This document shows, piece after piece, positions 1 through 6,090 of a DNA stretch of 8,011 nt. Under the pieces are notes generated by a model. The model had not been told where the DNA came from, made no database searches, and was given only the letters and a program-made list of their open reading frames with translations. The first letter of the stretch is position 1. Every line of letters begins with the position of its first letter. The stretch is from Gammaproteobacteria bacterium (GTDB taxonomy: Bacteria > Pseudomonadota > Gammaproteobacteria > Pseudomonadales > Azotimanducaceae): the NCBI GenBank assembly GCA_002690405.1, contig NZEI01000050.1, positions 86,321-94,331 on the forward strand, written 5' to 3'. The position numbers and the translations under genes were made by a program.

Positions 1-141
1 TTGACTTTTAGTTTTGCAATCGACAAAGGCGATTGGGACTTTTCCGTCGATTTTGAGGGCAGACTCGACGGTGACACTATCGACGGTTCCTACTACCCAG
101 GTATCGTACCGGTGAAGGGTAGGCGGCAATCGCACGCTTGA
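1..141 (+). CDS. C-terminal end of an unidentified protein (5' end outside window)
   Basis: Frame 1 is open from the first base to a TGA at 139-141, giving 46 residues of a protein whose start lies to the left. The fragment alternates hydrophobic and polar residues and contains the stretch DFEGRLDGDTIDGSYYPG, then a basic tail ending QSHA. This turn-rich 'G-x-L-D-G-D-x-I-x-G' pattern is typical of short beta-hairpin C-terminal segments of several hydrolase-like and uncharacterised proteins. It is too short to assign a family. The same strand and the 121-bp gap before the enolase-superfamily gene allow it to belong to the same catabolic locus, but a promoter-like region lies between. That this is a real gene end is likely; its function is unknown. 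Confidence 0.6.
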   Translation: MTFSFAIDKGDWDFSVDFEGRLDGDTIDGSYYPGIVPVKGRRQSHA

Positions 142-170
142 CGGATCATGCAACACCTAATGCGCAATCA

Positions 171-182
171 TCTAAAATTAGA
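171..182 (+). promoter_or_regulatory. Possible -10 element inside a small palindrome
   Basis: The sequence TCTAAAATTAGA is a 5-bp inverted repeat (TCTAA/TTAGA) around AA. It contains TAAAAT at 173-178, one mismatch from the sigma-70 -10 consensus TATAAT. Transcription would start near 185, just before the larger inverted repeat. No convincing -35 hexamer sits 16-18 bp upstream, so a promoter here would be weak or activator-dependent. This is the best promoter candidate for the three-gene plus-strand block, but it rests on one hexamer. Confidence 0.3.
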
Positions 183-186
183 CCGC

Positions 187-218
187 CACAGTGTCGTGAA
201 CAGCACCATCACACTGTG
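187..218. promoter_or_regulatory. Perfect 8-bp inverted repeat, candidate operator
   Basis: CACAGTGT (187-194) and ACACTGTG (211-218) are exact reverse complements separated by 16 bp, a 24-bp centre-to-centre distance, or a little over two helical turns. That geometry suits a dimeric regulator binding one face of the DNA. The repeat lies immediately after the possible -10 and upstream of the enolase-superfamily ribosome binding site, where a repressor would block initiation. As RNA it could form a stem with a 16-nt loop, followed three bases later by TTTT, so a weak terminator for the upstream gene is an alternative. No regulator gene is present in the window. Confidence 0.45.
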
Positions 219-250
219 CCGTTTTGGGCCGAGCCTAAACGAGACCAAAA

Positions 251-256
251 AAGGAG
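251..256 (+). promoter_or_regulatory. Ribosome binding site of the enolase-superfamily gene
   Basis: AAGGAG within an A-rich run, six bases before the ATG at 263. This is the strongest Shine-Dalgarno match in the window and supports that start. Confidence 0.8.
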
Positions 257-262
257 TTAGTT

Positions 263-1372
263 ATGAAGATCACTGATGTCAAAGTCACTGTATGGGAATG
301 GAATGATATCCCGCCGACTCGCTATACGCTGAATGTAAAAAGCTCTGGCACCCGTTCGACTCATATGGCTCTGGTAAAAATCATCACCGATGAAGGTATC
401 GAGGGCCATGCCTTTCTGGGTAATGCGTTGAGTTCTTTGGGCAACGACGCAAACGTAATTATTGATCGATTTAAGCCAATGCTGGTCGGCCAGGATCCGT
501 TAGCCCGCGAAAAAATATTCCAACGTATGTCTACCTGGGCAATGGGTCCGATCTTGAGAGTCATTGGCGCCATAGACGTCGCGCTCTGGGATCTTGCTGG
601 CAAAGCAGCTGGCGTCCCCATTCACAAATTGATGGGATCATACCGTGAAAGCGTACCGGCCTACGCAAGCTCAGCCGTTTTCGAGCACACAGAGGAATAC
701 GCCGAGGAAGCTGTTCGCTATAAGGAAGCCGGCTGGAGCGCGTATAAAATACACCCGCCAGCCATTGCTGCATGGGACATCAAAATTTGCGAAGCAGTTC
801 GGCGCGCGGTCGGCGATGACTATCGCATCATGCTGGATTCAACTTGGTCATATGATTATCCAGACGCGCTGCGGGTCGGTAGAGCGGCTGAGGCACTGGA
901 CTTTTATTGGTACGAAGATCCGCTTGCGTACGATGACATCAACGGCTACGTGAAACTGAAGCAGGATCTGCGAATTCCACTAATGGCCACCGAAATGCCC
1001 AACACTGGGCCAACGGCTTACGCCCCATGGATTATGCAAAACGCCACCGACTATCTGCGCGGCGACGTTGCAATTAAGGGCGGCTTAACGTCCTGCCTTA
1101 AAACCGCTCATACCGCCGAAACTTTTCAAATGAATTACGAAGTGCATCATGGTGGCAACTCGCTAAACAACGTGGCGAATCTGCATCTGATAATGGCTGT
1201 AAAAAATTGCGAGTACTTTGAGGTGCTGCTGCCAGACGAGGTTCAAAAACACGGTTTAGTTAAGGACATTGAGGTGGACAAAAATGGCCTAGTGCATGCT
1301 CATCAGGGCCCCGGGCTTGGCGCCGAAATTGACTTCGATTTAATCGAATACAACAAAGTCGCAGATCTTTAA
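263..1372 (+). CDS. Enolase-superfamily, mandelate racemase-like enzyme (probable acid-sugar dehydratase or epimerase)
   Basis: This 369-residue protein has normal length for the mandelate racemase/muconate lactonizing group. The N-terminal capping domain covers about residues 1-125, and the TIM-barrel follows. Visible active-site residues are K162-I-H164 at the end of the second barrel strand, metal ligands D192 (in LDSTW), E218 (in WYEDPL) and E244 (in MATEMP), and the D268/H295 pair (RGDVAIKGG and EVHHGG), spaced 27 residues apart as in mandelate racemase D270/H297. E320 (EYFEV) closes the site. Family members bind Mg2+, remove the alpha-proton of a carboxylate substrate and then dehydrate, epimerise or racemise it. 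H295 is the likely main base, because the usual K-x-K second lysine is replaced by His. There is no signal peptide, so it is cytoplasmic. It leads a likely operon with an SDR and a kelch protein. Superfamily is certain; substrate is unknown. Confidence 0.92.
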   Translation: MKITDVKVTVWEWNDIPPTRYTLNVKSSGTRSTHMALVKIITDEGIEGHAFLGNALSSLGNDANVIIDRFKPMLVGQDPLAREKIFQRMSTWAMGPILRVIGAIDVALWDLAGKAAGVPIHKLMGSYRESVPAYASSAVFEHTEEYAEEAVRYKEAGWSAYKIHPPAIAAWDIKICEAVRRAVGDDYRIMLDSTWSYDYPDALRVGRAAEALDFYWYEDPLAYDDINGYVKLKQDLRIPLMATEMPNTGPTAYAPWIMQNATDYLRGDVAIKGGLTSCLKTAHTAETFQMNYEVHHGGNSLNNVANLHLIMAVKNCEYFEVLLPDEVQKHGLVKDIEVDKNGLVHAHQGPGLGAEIDFDLIEYNKVADL

Positions 1373-1385
1373 TTGAGATAAGGCA

Positions 1386-2195
1386 ATGCAGGATTTCGCA
1401 AAGAAGACAGTTTTCATAACGGGCGGCGCTAGCGGTGTCGGCTTAGGCATAGCTAGGGCATTTGCAAAACAAAAGGCCAACGTAGTTATTGCAGATATTC
1501 AACCAGATAGGCTGATTCAGGCAGAACAACAGCTGCGCACCCTAACCAATGCCGTTCTAGCGATTGAGGTGGATACCACCGACATCGTCTCGCTGCAGCG
1601 CGCAAAAGCAGAAATCGAGACCACCTTCGACCCTGTTAGCGTGTTGTGCAATAACGCCGGTATTGGCGGCGGCGGCAAAATACTTGAAACGGCGGAAGAA
1701 AAATGGCGGCGCGTCACCGAAGTGAATCTCTGGGGGCCGATCAACGGAGTGAAAATTTTCCTGCCTGACATGTTGGAGCGCGGTGAACCCGGCCATATTG
1801 TTAACACTGCCTCTTTTAGCGGCATTCAGGGGCATCATTCTCAAGGCGCATACGGCACTAGCAAGTTTGCGGCGGTGGGTTTTTCAGAGTTTCTACGTAA
1901 CGATCTTGAGGGCACCTGCATATCGGCATCCGTACTGTGCCCGCATGTCGTGGACACCCCGATTTTTTATCCGGACCTGAAACCAAACGAGACCGAAGAA
2001 ATTCAGGCGCGTAGGGAAAAAATGCCTTGGCTACAGGAAATTGCGGTATCGGCGGATACTGTCGGTGAACAGGTGCTGGCTGGTATCCGCAGTGATGAGC
2101 TGTACATTTTCTGTGACGGATCCGATTCGCGAAAAATGCTAGAGACACGGTGCGGCGATTTATTGGCCGCTATGGACCGACAATTTCCGAAGTAG
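1386..2195 (+). CDS. Short-chain dehydrogenase/reductase (SDR), classical type
   Basis: The 269-residue protein has every landmark of a classical SDR with a Rossmann fold: cofactor-binding TGGASGVG at 12-19, NNAG at 89-92, structural N114, and the catalytic set S143, Y156 and K160 (Y-G-T-S-K). D37 at the end of the second beta strand (VVIADI) normally selects NAD(H) over NADP(H). It therefore probably oxidises or reduces a hydroxyl/keto group in the cytoplasm. The post-active-site segment CPHVVDTPI replaces the more usual PG-x-V-x-T, and residues about 192-225 form the variable substrate-binding region. The ATG lies 13 bp after the enolase-superfamily stop; its ribosome site (GAGATAAGG, 1375-1383) is weak and close to the start, so translation may depend on coupling. 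The context suggests it acts before or after the enolase-superfamily enzyme on the same carbon skeleton. The substrate cannot be told from sequence. Confidence 0.92.
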   Translation: MQDFAKKTVFITGGASGVGLGIARAFAKQKANVVIADIQPDRLIQAEQQLRTLTNAVLAIEVDTTDIVSLQRAKAEIETTFDPVSVLCNNAGIGGGGKILETAEEKWRRVTEVNLWGPINGVKIFLPDMLERGEPGHIVNTASFSGIQGHHSQGAYGTSKFAAVGFSEFLRNDLEGTCISASVLCPHVVDTPIFYPDLKPNETEEIQARREKMPWLQEIAVSADTVGEQVLAGIRSDELYIFCDGSDSRKMLETRCGDLLAAMDRQFPK

Positions 2196-2221
2196 CAAAG
2201 GCTCTTTCACCGGAGATTTTG

Positions 2222-2227
2222 CAGGAG
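2222..2227 (+). promoter_or_regulatory. Ribosome binding site that fixes the kelch gene start
   Basis: CAGGAG lies seven bases before the ATG at 2235 but only one base before the in-frame GTG at 2229. Ribosome spacing therefore favours the ATG and removes two residues from the longest open frame. Confidence 0.7.
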
Positions 2228-2234
2228 CGTGAGT

Positions 2235-3203
2235 ATGAGTGAAGCAACATACACATTGGATTGGCAGCAACTTGCTGATATGCCCGTTGCTAAATGGGAA
2301 CCTGCCAGCCTTCTCATCGACGGCCAACTATATGTGCTCGGCGGCTACGAAAACTACATTATGTCGAGCAAAAGACTGCACGTTTTTGATCCCGAAACTG
2401 AGATCTGGACCCAACTTCAAGACTTACCCAGTGCCCTATCGCACGTCAATCTGGTTCCCGATGAGTCAGGATTTTGGTTTGCTGGCGGCATGAAAGACAA
2501 AATCCATCCTGGTAAAGATCACATTATTGCTGAGGTCTGGCATTACAACATTGAGCTTGATCGCTATACCGCCGCGCCGCTTCTGCCGGGACCACGCGCA
2601 GGCGGCGGACTGGCGCGCCTAGGTGACAACCTGCACTATATTTCCGGGCTGATGGCTGACCGTGATACGGATTCGCCCGATCACTGGGTATTGGATATCG
2701 CGGCATGGCAAAAAGGAAACAAAACCGACTGGGTTGAGGCAGCACCCCTGCCTATTGCGCGCAACCAGCTCTCGATTGCGGTACTGAATGAGGAAATTTA
2801 CGTCATCGGGGGGCAATTCAATCACGACTCACAGCAACTGGATCAGGCGAACGTCGACATCTACTGCCCGATAACTAAGCAGTGGCGTGCAGGCCCATCA
2901 CTACCCTATGGTCATTCCCACTCAGAAGGTGCCACCTTTGTTTATGACAATACGATTTGGATGATCGGCGGACACCACACTCCTGCAGGCGAAAAGAAGA
3001 GTTTTTGCAGTGACGTTTTAACGCTCAAAGCTGGCGGCGAATGGGAACTTTTAAGTAAATTGCCCAAACCTATTTCTTCTCCAGCTGCGTCAATCGCCCA
3101 AAACAAGCTCTACGTCGCCGGCGGATGGGACGGACGCCGAGAAGAAGCTACGGAAAAGTGGCTGTCGTCACCGGAAGTGTGGGTGGCAAATATCAATACC
3201 TAA
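2235..3203 (+). CDS. Kelch-repeat beta-propeller protein, cytoplasmic
   Basis: The 322-residue protein is built of about six kelch blades. Hydrophobic strands ending in a Gly pair recur at LYVLGG (32-37), WFAGG (81-85), LHYISG (133-138, the pair degraded to SG), IYVIGG (188-193), IWMIGG (241-246) and LYVAGG (292-297). Each is followed at some distance by an aromatic residue and a 'xxLP' turn, for example D-L-P near 63, PLP near 171, SLP near 222 and KLP near 275. The N-terminal WQQLADMP probably closes the ring with the C-terminal strand EVWVANI. No signal peptide is visible, unlike periplasmic kelch enzymes such as sialic acid mutarotase NanM. Bacterial kelch propellers can be enzymes (mutarotases, oxidases) or binding proteins; the galactose oxidase copper site cannot be recognised here. 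As third gene of the enolase-superfamily/SDR set, it may act on the same sugar-like substrate, which is inference. Fold is confident; function is unknown. Confidence 0.88.
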   Translation: MSEATYTLDWQQLADMPVAKWEPASLLIDGQLYVLGGYENYIMSSKRLHVFDPETEIWTQLQDLPSALSHVNLVPDESGFWFAGGMKDKIHPGKDHIIAEVWHYNIELDRYTAAPLLPGPRAGGGLARLGDNLHYISGLMADRDTDSPDHWVLDIAAWQKGNKTDWVEAAPLPIARNQLSIAVLNEEIYVIGGQFNHDSQQLDQANVDIYCPITKQWRAGPSLPYGHSHSEGATFVYDNTIWMIGGHHTPAGEKKSFCSDVLTLKAGGEWELLSKLPKPISSPAASIAQNKLYVAGGWDGRREEATEKWLSSPEVWVANINT

Positions 3204-3228
3204 GCAATGCTCGCCCGACCATGCCAGG

Positions 3229-3249
3229 GCCGACGGTAAAAGCGTTGGC
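3229..3249. terminator. Weak hairpin between convergent operons
   Basis: GCCGACG (3229-3235) can pair with CGTTGGC (3243-3249) around a 7-nt loop, giving seven pairs including one G-U wobble. It lies in the 54-bp spacer between the kelch stop and the dioxygenase stop, where terminators of both convergent operons belong. No U-tract follows on either strand (TTGTGG on the plus side), so it is not a classical intrinsic terminator. It might still stop transcription partially or protect the 3' end. Confidence 0.25.
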
Positions 3250-3257
3250 TTGTGGCG

Positions 3258-4109
3258 TCAAAACACCCCCGCGGTTGCTCGCAACTGAACCTCATCCTCT
3301 CGCAACAGGCTGCGCAGGTAAGCGGGATCATCGCTGGCTAAAATGCTTTGTTCAGGTATCCGACCCTTGAAATCCTGAAACGGCAGCATGTACGGCCGAC
3401 AATGCTGACCTATCATGGTAACTCGCAGGCCAGGCGTTGTTTTCCGGTATGAGCCATGCCAAAGGCCGCCGTTAAATATCACCAACGAGCCTTTCGGCGC
3501 AGTAACCGGCACCGCTAACGGCAAGGCCTCTCCGAGTTCTGGCAAGCGCTCCTTACGATGACTTCCAGGCACATAGGCTAATGCACCATCGTCGCGAGAA
3601 TAATCTGTCAGCGTCCAGTTCATGTTTGCGATATGCGGTAATTGCCAATTCCAGGGTACCGGCACCGCACTCTGATCCGCATGAAAACCCGTAGTCTCCT
3701 CGGCAGGCCAAGCATCTGGCGTCTGCCACTTAATCCACCCATCGCTAACTGCAACACGATGCCTAACACCGAGCAGGTGCGTCATCAGTGCTTTCTTTAC
3801 GGGATGGGTTAGCACTTCTAGAAATACTGGATCCTCGTATATGAGATGGGAAAAAATCATATGACCGATCTCGCTTGGGCGACCGGTGAACGCTTTCGCA
3901 GGATTTTTGTGCAGTTCGAATTTAGCGTTTGCGCGGGCCTCGCCAACTCGCAAAATTGCGTCCCGTAATGTATCTACCCAAGCATCCGGAAGACGCAGAG
4001 TGTCCTGGTCCACCACAGTTAAACCGACCTCATCGAGTTCCTCGAGATGACAAGCCAGCCCATATTCCGCGACGATTTCACCGATATCTATATCTTCCTC
4101 AGCAACCAT
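3258..4109 (-). CDS. PhyH-family Fe(II)/2-oxoglutarate-dependent dioxygenase
   Basis: The 283-residue protein matches the phytanoyl-CoA dioxygenase (PhyH) family in length and motif order. The iron triad is H143-x-D145 (in TGFHADQS) and H218 (in GGLWHGS), and R229 (GLRVT), 11 residues after the distal His, is placed to bind the 2-oxoglutarate carboxylate. Other family-like stretches are NMNWTLTDY (162-170) and GALAYVPGSH (175-184). Such enzymes hydroxylate an unactivated carbon using O2 and 2-oxoglutarate, releasing CO2 and succinate. Substrates range from acyl-CoAs to free amino acids and natural products, and none can be chosen here. The frame is open back to 4214, but that extension lies inside the exporter gene and is basic and low in family character. 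The ATG at 4109 lies 7 bp after the exporter stop, with a TAGG ribosome site (4119-4116) overlapping that stop. It is the last gene of the exporter operon, so coupling is likely. Confidence 0.88.
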   Translation of the reverse strand: MVAEEDIDIGEIVAEYGLACHLEELDEVGLTVVDQDTLRLPDAWVDTLRDAILRVGEARANAKFELHKNPAKAFTGRPSEIGHMIFSHLIYEDPVFLEVLTHPVKKALMTHLLGVRHRVAVSDGWIKWQTPDAWPAEETTGFHADQSAVPVPWNWQLPHIANMNWTLTDYSRDDGALAYVPGSHRKERLPELGEALPLAVPVTAPKGSLVIFNGGLWHGSYRKTTPGLRVTMIGQHCRPYMLPFQDFKGRIPEQSILASDDPAYLRSLLREDEVQLRATAGVF

Positions 4110-4116
4110 CACTGAC

Positions 4117-6090
4117 CTACCCGTTTTGCAACTCGACGAACTTTCGATATGCGCTCGTAGGCTGCGCCATAAGGGACGCATGATTACCCACATCGCGCAC
4201 CTGCCCCTCCTCAAGAAAAATAATCCGGTCAGCTTCTCGTATCGTCGACAATCGATGCGCGATCACTACGACCAATCGCCCCTGCGCGGTATTGCGTAGA
4301 GCCTCAACCAGAGCGTTCTCAGTTTTGGGGTCAAGGGCGGCAGTCGGTTCGTCGAGAACTAGAATGGGCGTTTCCCGTACAAGACCTCGCGCAATAGACA
4401 AACGTTGTTTCTGACCCACCGACAACGTATCACCGCCCTTACCAATCACGCTGTCGATACCGTCCGGAAACTGTTCGATGAATTCCATGGCACCCGCTAG
4501 CCGACAAGCGTCAAGCATCTGCTCCTCGGTAGCCTGCGGATTCGCCAGCAACAAGTTGTCACGAATACTCTCGGACAAAAGCATATGTTCTTGAAAAACA
4601 TACGTAACCTGTTTGCGAATTTCGTTTACACCGGTATCCGCCAGATCTATATCGTCGAAGCGAATCCTTCCCGCGGAGGGCTTGATATAACCAGGCAACA
4701 AATAGGCTAGAGTTGTCTTACCAGCACCCGTAGGGCCAACGATTGCGACCAGTTCGCCGAGCGGCAGCGATAAATTCACATCCTTCAATACTTGCCTACC
4801 GTCAGGATAAGCAAAGCTAACATTTTCGAGCTCAACACTCTTTTCAATTATCGGCAGGGGATCAGATTCGGTATCAAGTTCTGAAGTGTAATCAATAAAG
4901 AAAAACACACGTCGTACGGCCGCAACATTTCGTTGTAAGTCGATCCAATATTTACCGGCCAGTCGGGCGTTTCCTGCCAAAATAAAGAAAAATCCAGTAA
5001 GCACAGCATAGTCGCCAGGAGACAGACTCTCGGCAATGATTCTGTCCGTGGTAAGCACAAAAGCCCAACCCAGCGAAATAATGAGCGCAGCATATGACAG
5101 CGCAATCGCCGCTAGATCGACCATAAAAGCAATACGGTGCCTCTTGAACGACTCTTTGCTCTTTTCTGCAAAGTTCTCCGATTCAACCTGAGATCCGCCT
5201 AGCGACTGCACGGCGCCAATATTGTCTACATTTTGCTCCATCTGATTTGTCGTTGACGCGCCTGCGGCACGACTTTCTTGATTCACTCGACGGGCAATGC
5301 CGGAAAGTGGCGCTGTGAGGATTAAGGTCATTGGCATTAGCGCTGCAGCGAGCCATACAATCTCTGGGGCAATGGCACCGTAACTGTATTGCATCATCCA
5401 CAGCGACAGAACTGCATTAACCAGCAGCAAAAATGGCGCTACGGTTAGCTTATAGCAAATCTCAGGCAGCATAGGTGCGTCATACATCACGCGATACACC
5501 GAATCACCGATACGTTGATCATCCAGCGTGGTCATTTCCAGCCGAGTCAACCTTCCCATCAAACTGGTGCGCAGGCTGTTCGCTAGTCGCTGAGTCATGC
5601 GAATGGTGAGCAGCGTCTCCAACAACCCCCACAAGCCGCTGGTCTGACTACCACCGGTGGATAACGCTTGCTCTGATTGTGTAGCCGCGTCGTGCCCTGC
5701 GGGTATTCCATCACGCTCCGTCTGAATGCTGGGCATAGCGCGCATACCGAAGAAGACCAGAAGCACCAGAAATAAGATTGTCAGCGAGATCATAATCTCG
5801 CTCGGCGTCATTCCATCGATCAAGTTGAGAAGGGGATTTAAGAATGGCGGGAAACGCACAGTCTCATCTATAGGTTGCTGAAGAATCACTTGGTCCACGA
5901 CGATTTTTAATAGCCAGGGCAAAACAATCGCCGGCAACAAAGCAACCGTGGCAAAAACAAACTTGTAGGCAAACAGCTTCCTGACCTTAGTCAGCAAACC
6001 TAGAGACCGGCTGATCATGGCAAATGTTTGTGTTAGGGAAAGATCAGTGTCGACATCAATACGGTCGTCGTAACGTGTTGTATCACCCAT
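4117..6090 (-). CDS. ABC exporter half-transporter (fused permease and ATPase), second subunit
   Basis: This 657-residue protein has an N-terminal six-helix exporter domain (about 38-375) and a C-terminal ATPase (about 418-655). ATPase motifs: A-loop aromatic Y428, Walker A GPTGAGKTT (452-460), Q-loop Q500, signature LSVGQ (556-560, third Gly replaced by Val), Walker B ILVLDE (576-581) with catalytic E581, D-loop ALD (585-587) and H-loop H612. All catalytic residues are present. Hydrophobic segments fall near 43-68, 99-118, 155-165, 216-234, 244-262, 325-347 and 362-375. A polar Ser/Gly/Gln-rich stretch at about 119-152 appears to interrupt TM2, which is unusual. The frame is open to 6162, but ATG 6090 has GAGG eight bases upstream and overlaps the preceding gene's TGA by 8 bp (ATGGGTGA). 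It probably forms an inner-membrane heterodimer with that gene's product, exporting a lipid, peptide or small metabolite. Substrate is unknown. Confidence 0.92.
   Translation of the reverse strand: MGDTTRYDDRIDVDTDLSLTQTFAMISRSLGLLTKVRKLFAYKFVFATVALLPAIVLPWLLKIVVDQVILQQPIDETVRFPPFLNPLLNLIDGMTPSEIMISLTILFLVLLVFFGMRAMPSIQTERDGIPAGHDAATQSEQALSTGGSQTSGLWGLLETLLTIRMTQRLANSLRTSLMGRLTRLEMTTLDDQRIGDSVYRVMYDAPMLPEICYKLTVAPFLLLVNAVLSLWMMQYSYGAIAPEIVWLAAALMPMTLILTAPLSGIARRVNQESRAAGASTTNQMEQNVDNIGAVQSLGGSQVESENFAEKSKESFKRHRIAFMVDLAAIALSYAALIISLGWAFVLTTDRIIAESLSPGDYAVLTGFFFILAGNARLAGKYWIDLQRNVAAVRRVFFFIDYTSELDTESDPLPIIEKSVELENVSFAYPDGRQVLKDVNLSLPLGELVAIVGPTGAGKTTLAYLLPGYIKPSAGRIRFDDIDLADTGVNEIRKQVTYVFQEHMLLSESIRDNLLLANPQATEEQMLDACRLAGAMEFIEQFPDGIDSVIGKGGDTLSVGQKQRLSIARGLVRETPILVLDEPTAALDPKTENALVEALRNTAQGRLVVVIAHRLSTIREADRIIFLEEGQVRDVGNHASLMAQPTSAYRKFVELQNG

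Noticed and set aside
138..143. TTGACG as a -35 promoter box
   Set aside because: It overlaps the stop codon of the upstream gene and has no -10-like hexamer 16-18 bp downstream; the nearest TAAAAT is 29 bp away.
187..225. Inverted repeat plus TTTT as an intrinsic terminator of the upstream gene
   Set aside because: The loop would be 16 nt, the stem is only 8 bp with mixed composition, and the T-run is short and offset by three bases. An operator fits better, though a terminator is not excluded.
645..953. Second plus-strand open frame inside the enolase-superfamily gene, and similar overlapping frames elsewhere
   Set aside because: They lie within well-supported genes in other frames, have no ribosome sites of note and show no recognisable domain.
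2229..2234. GTG at 2229 as the kelch gene start
   Set aside because: The Shine-Dalgarno motif ends one base before it, too close for initiation; the ATG at 2235 has a seven-base spacing.
4110..4214. N-terminal extension of the dioxygenase to 4214
   Set aside because: It lies within the exporter coding sequence, reads as a basic, Ser-rich out-of-frame shadow, and ATG 4109 has a plausible ribosome site directly after the exporter stop.
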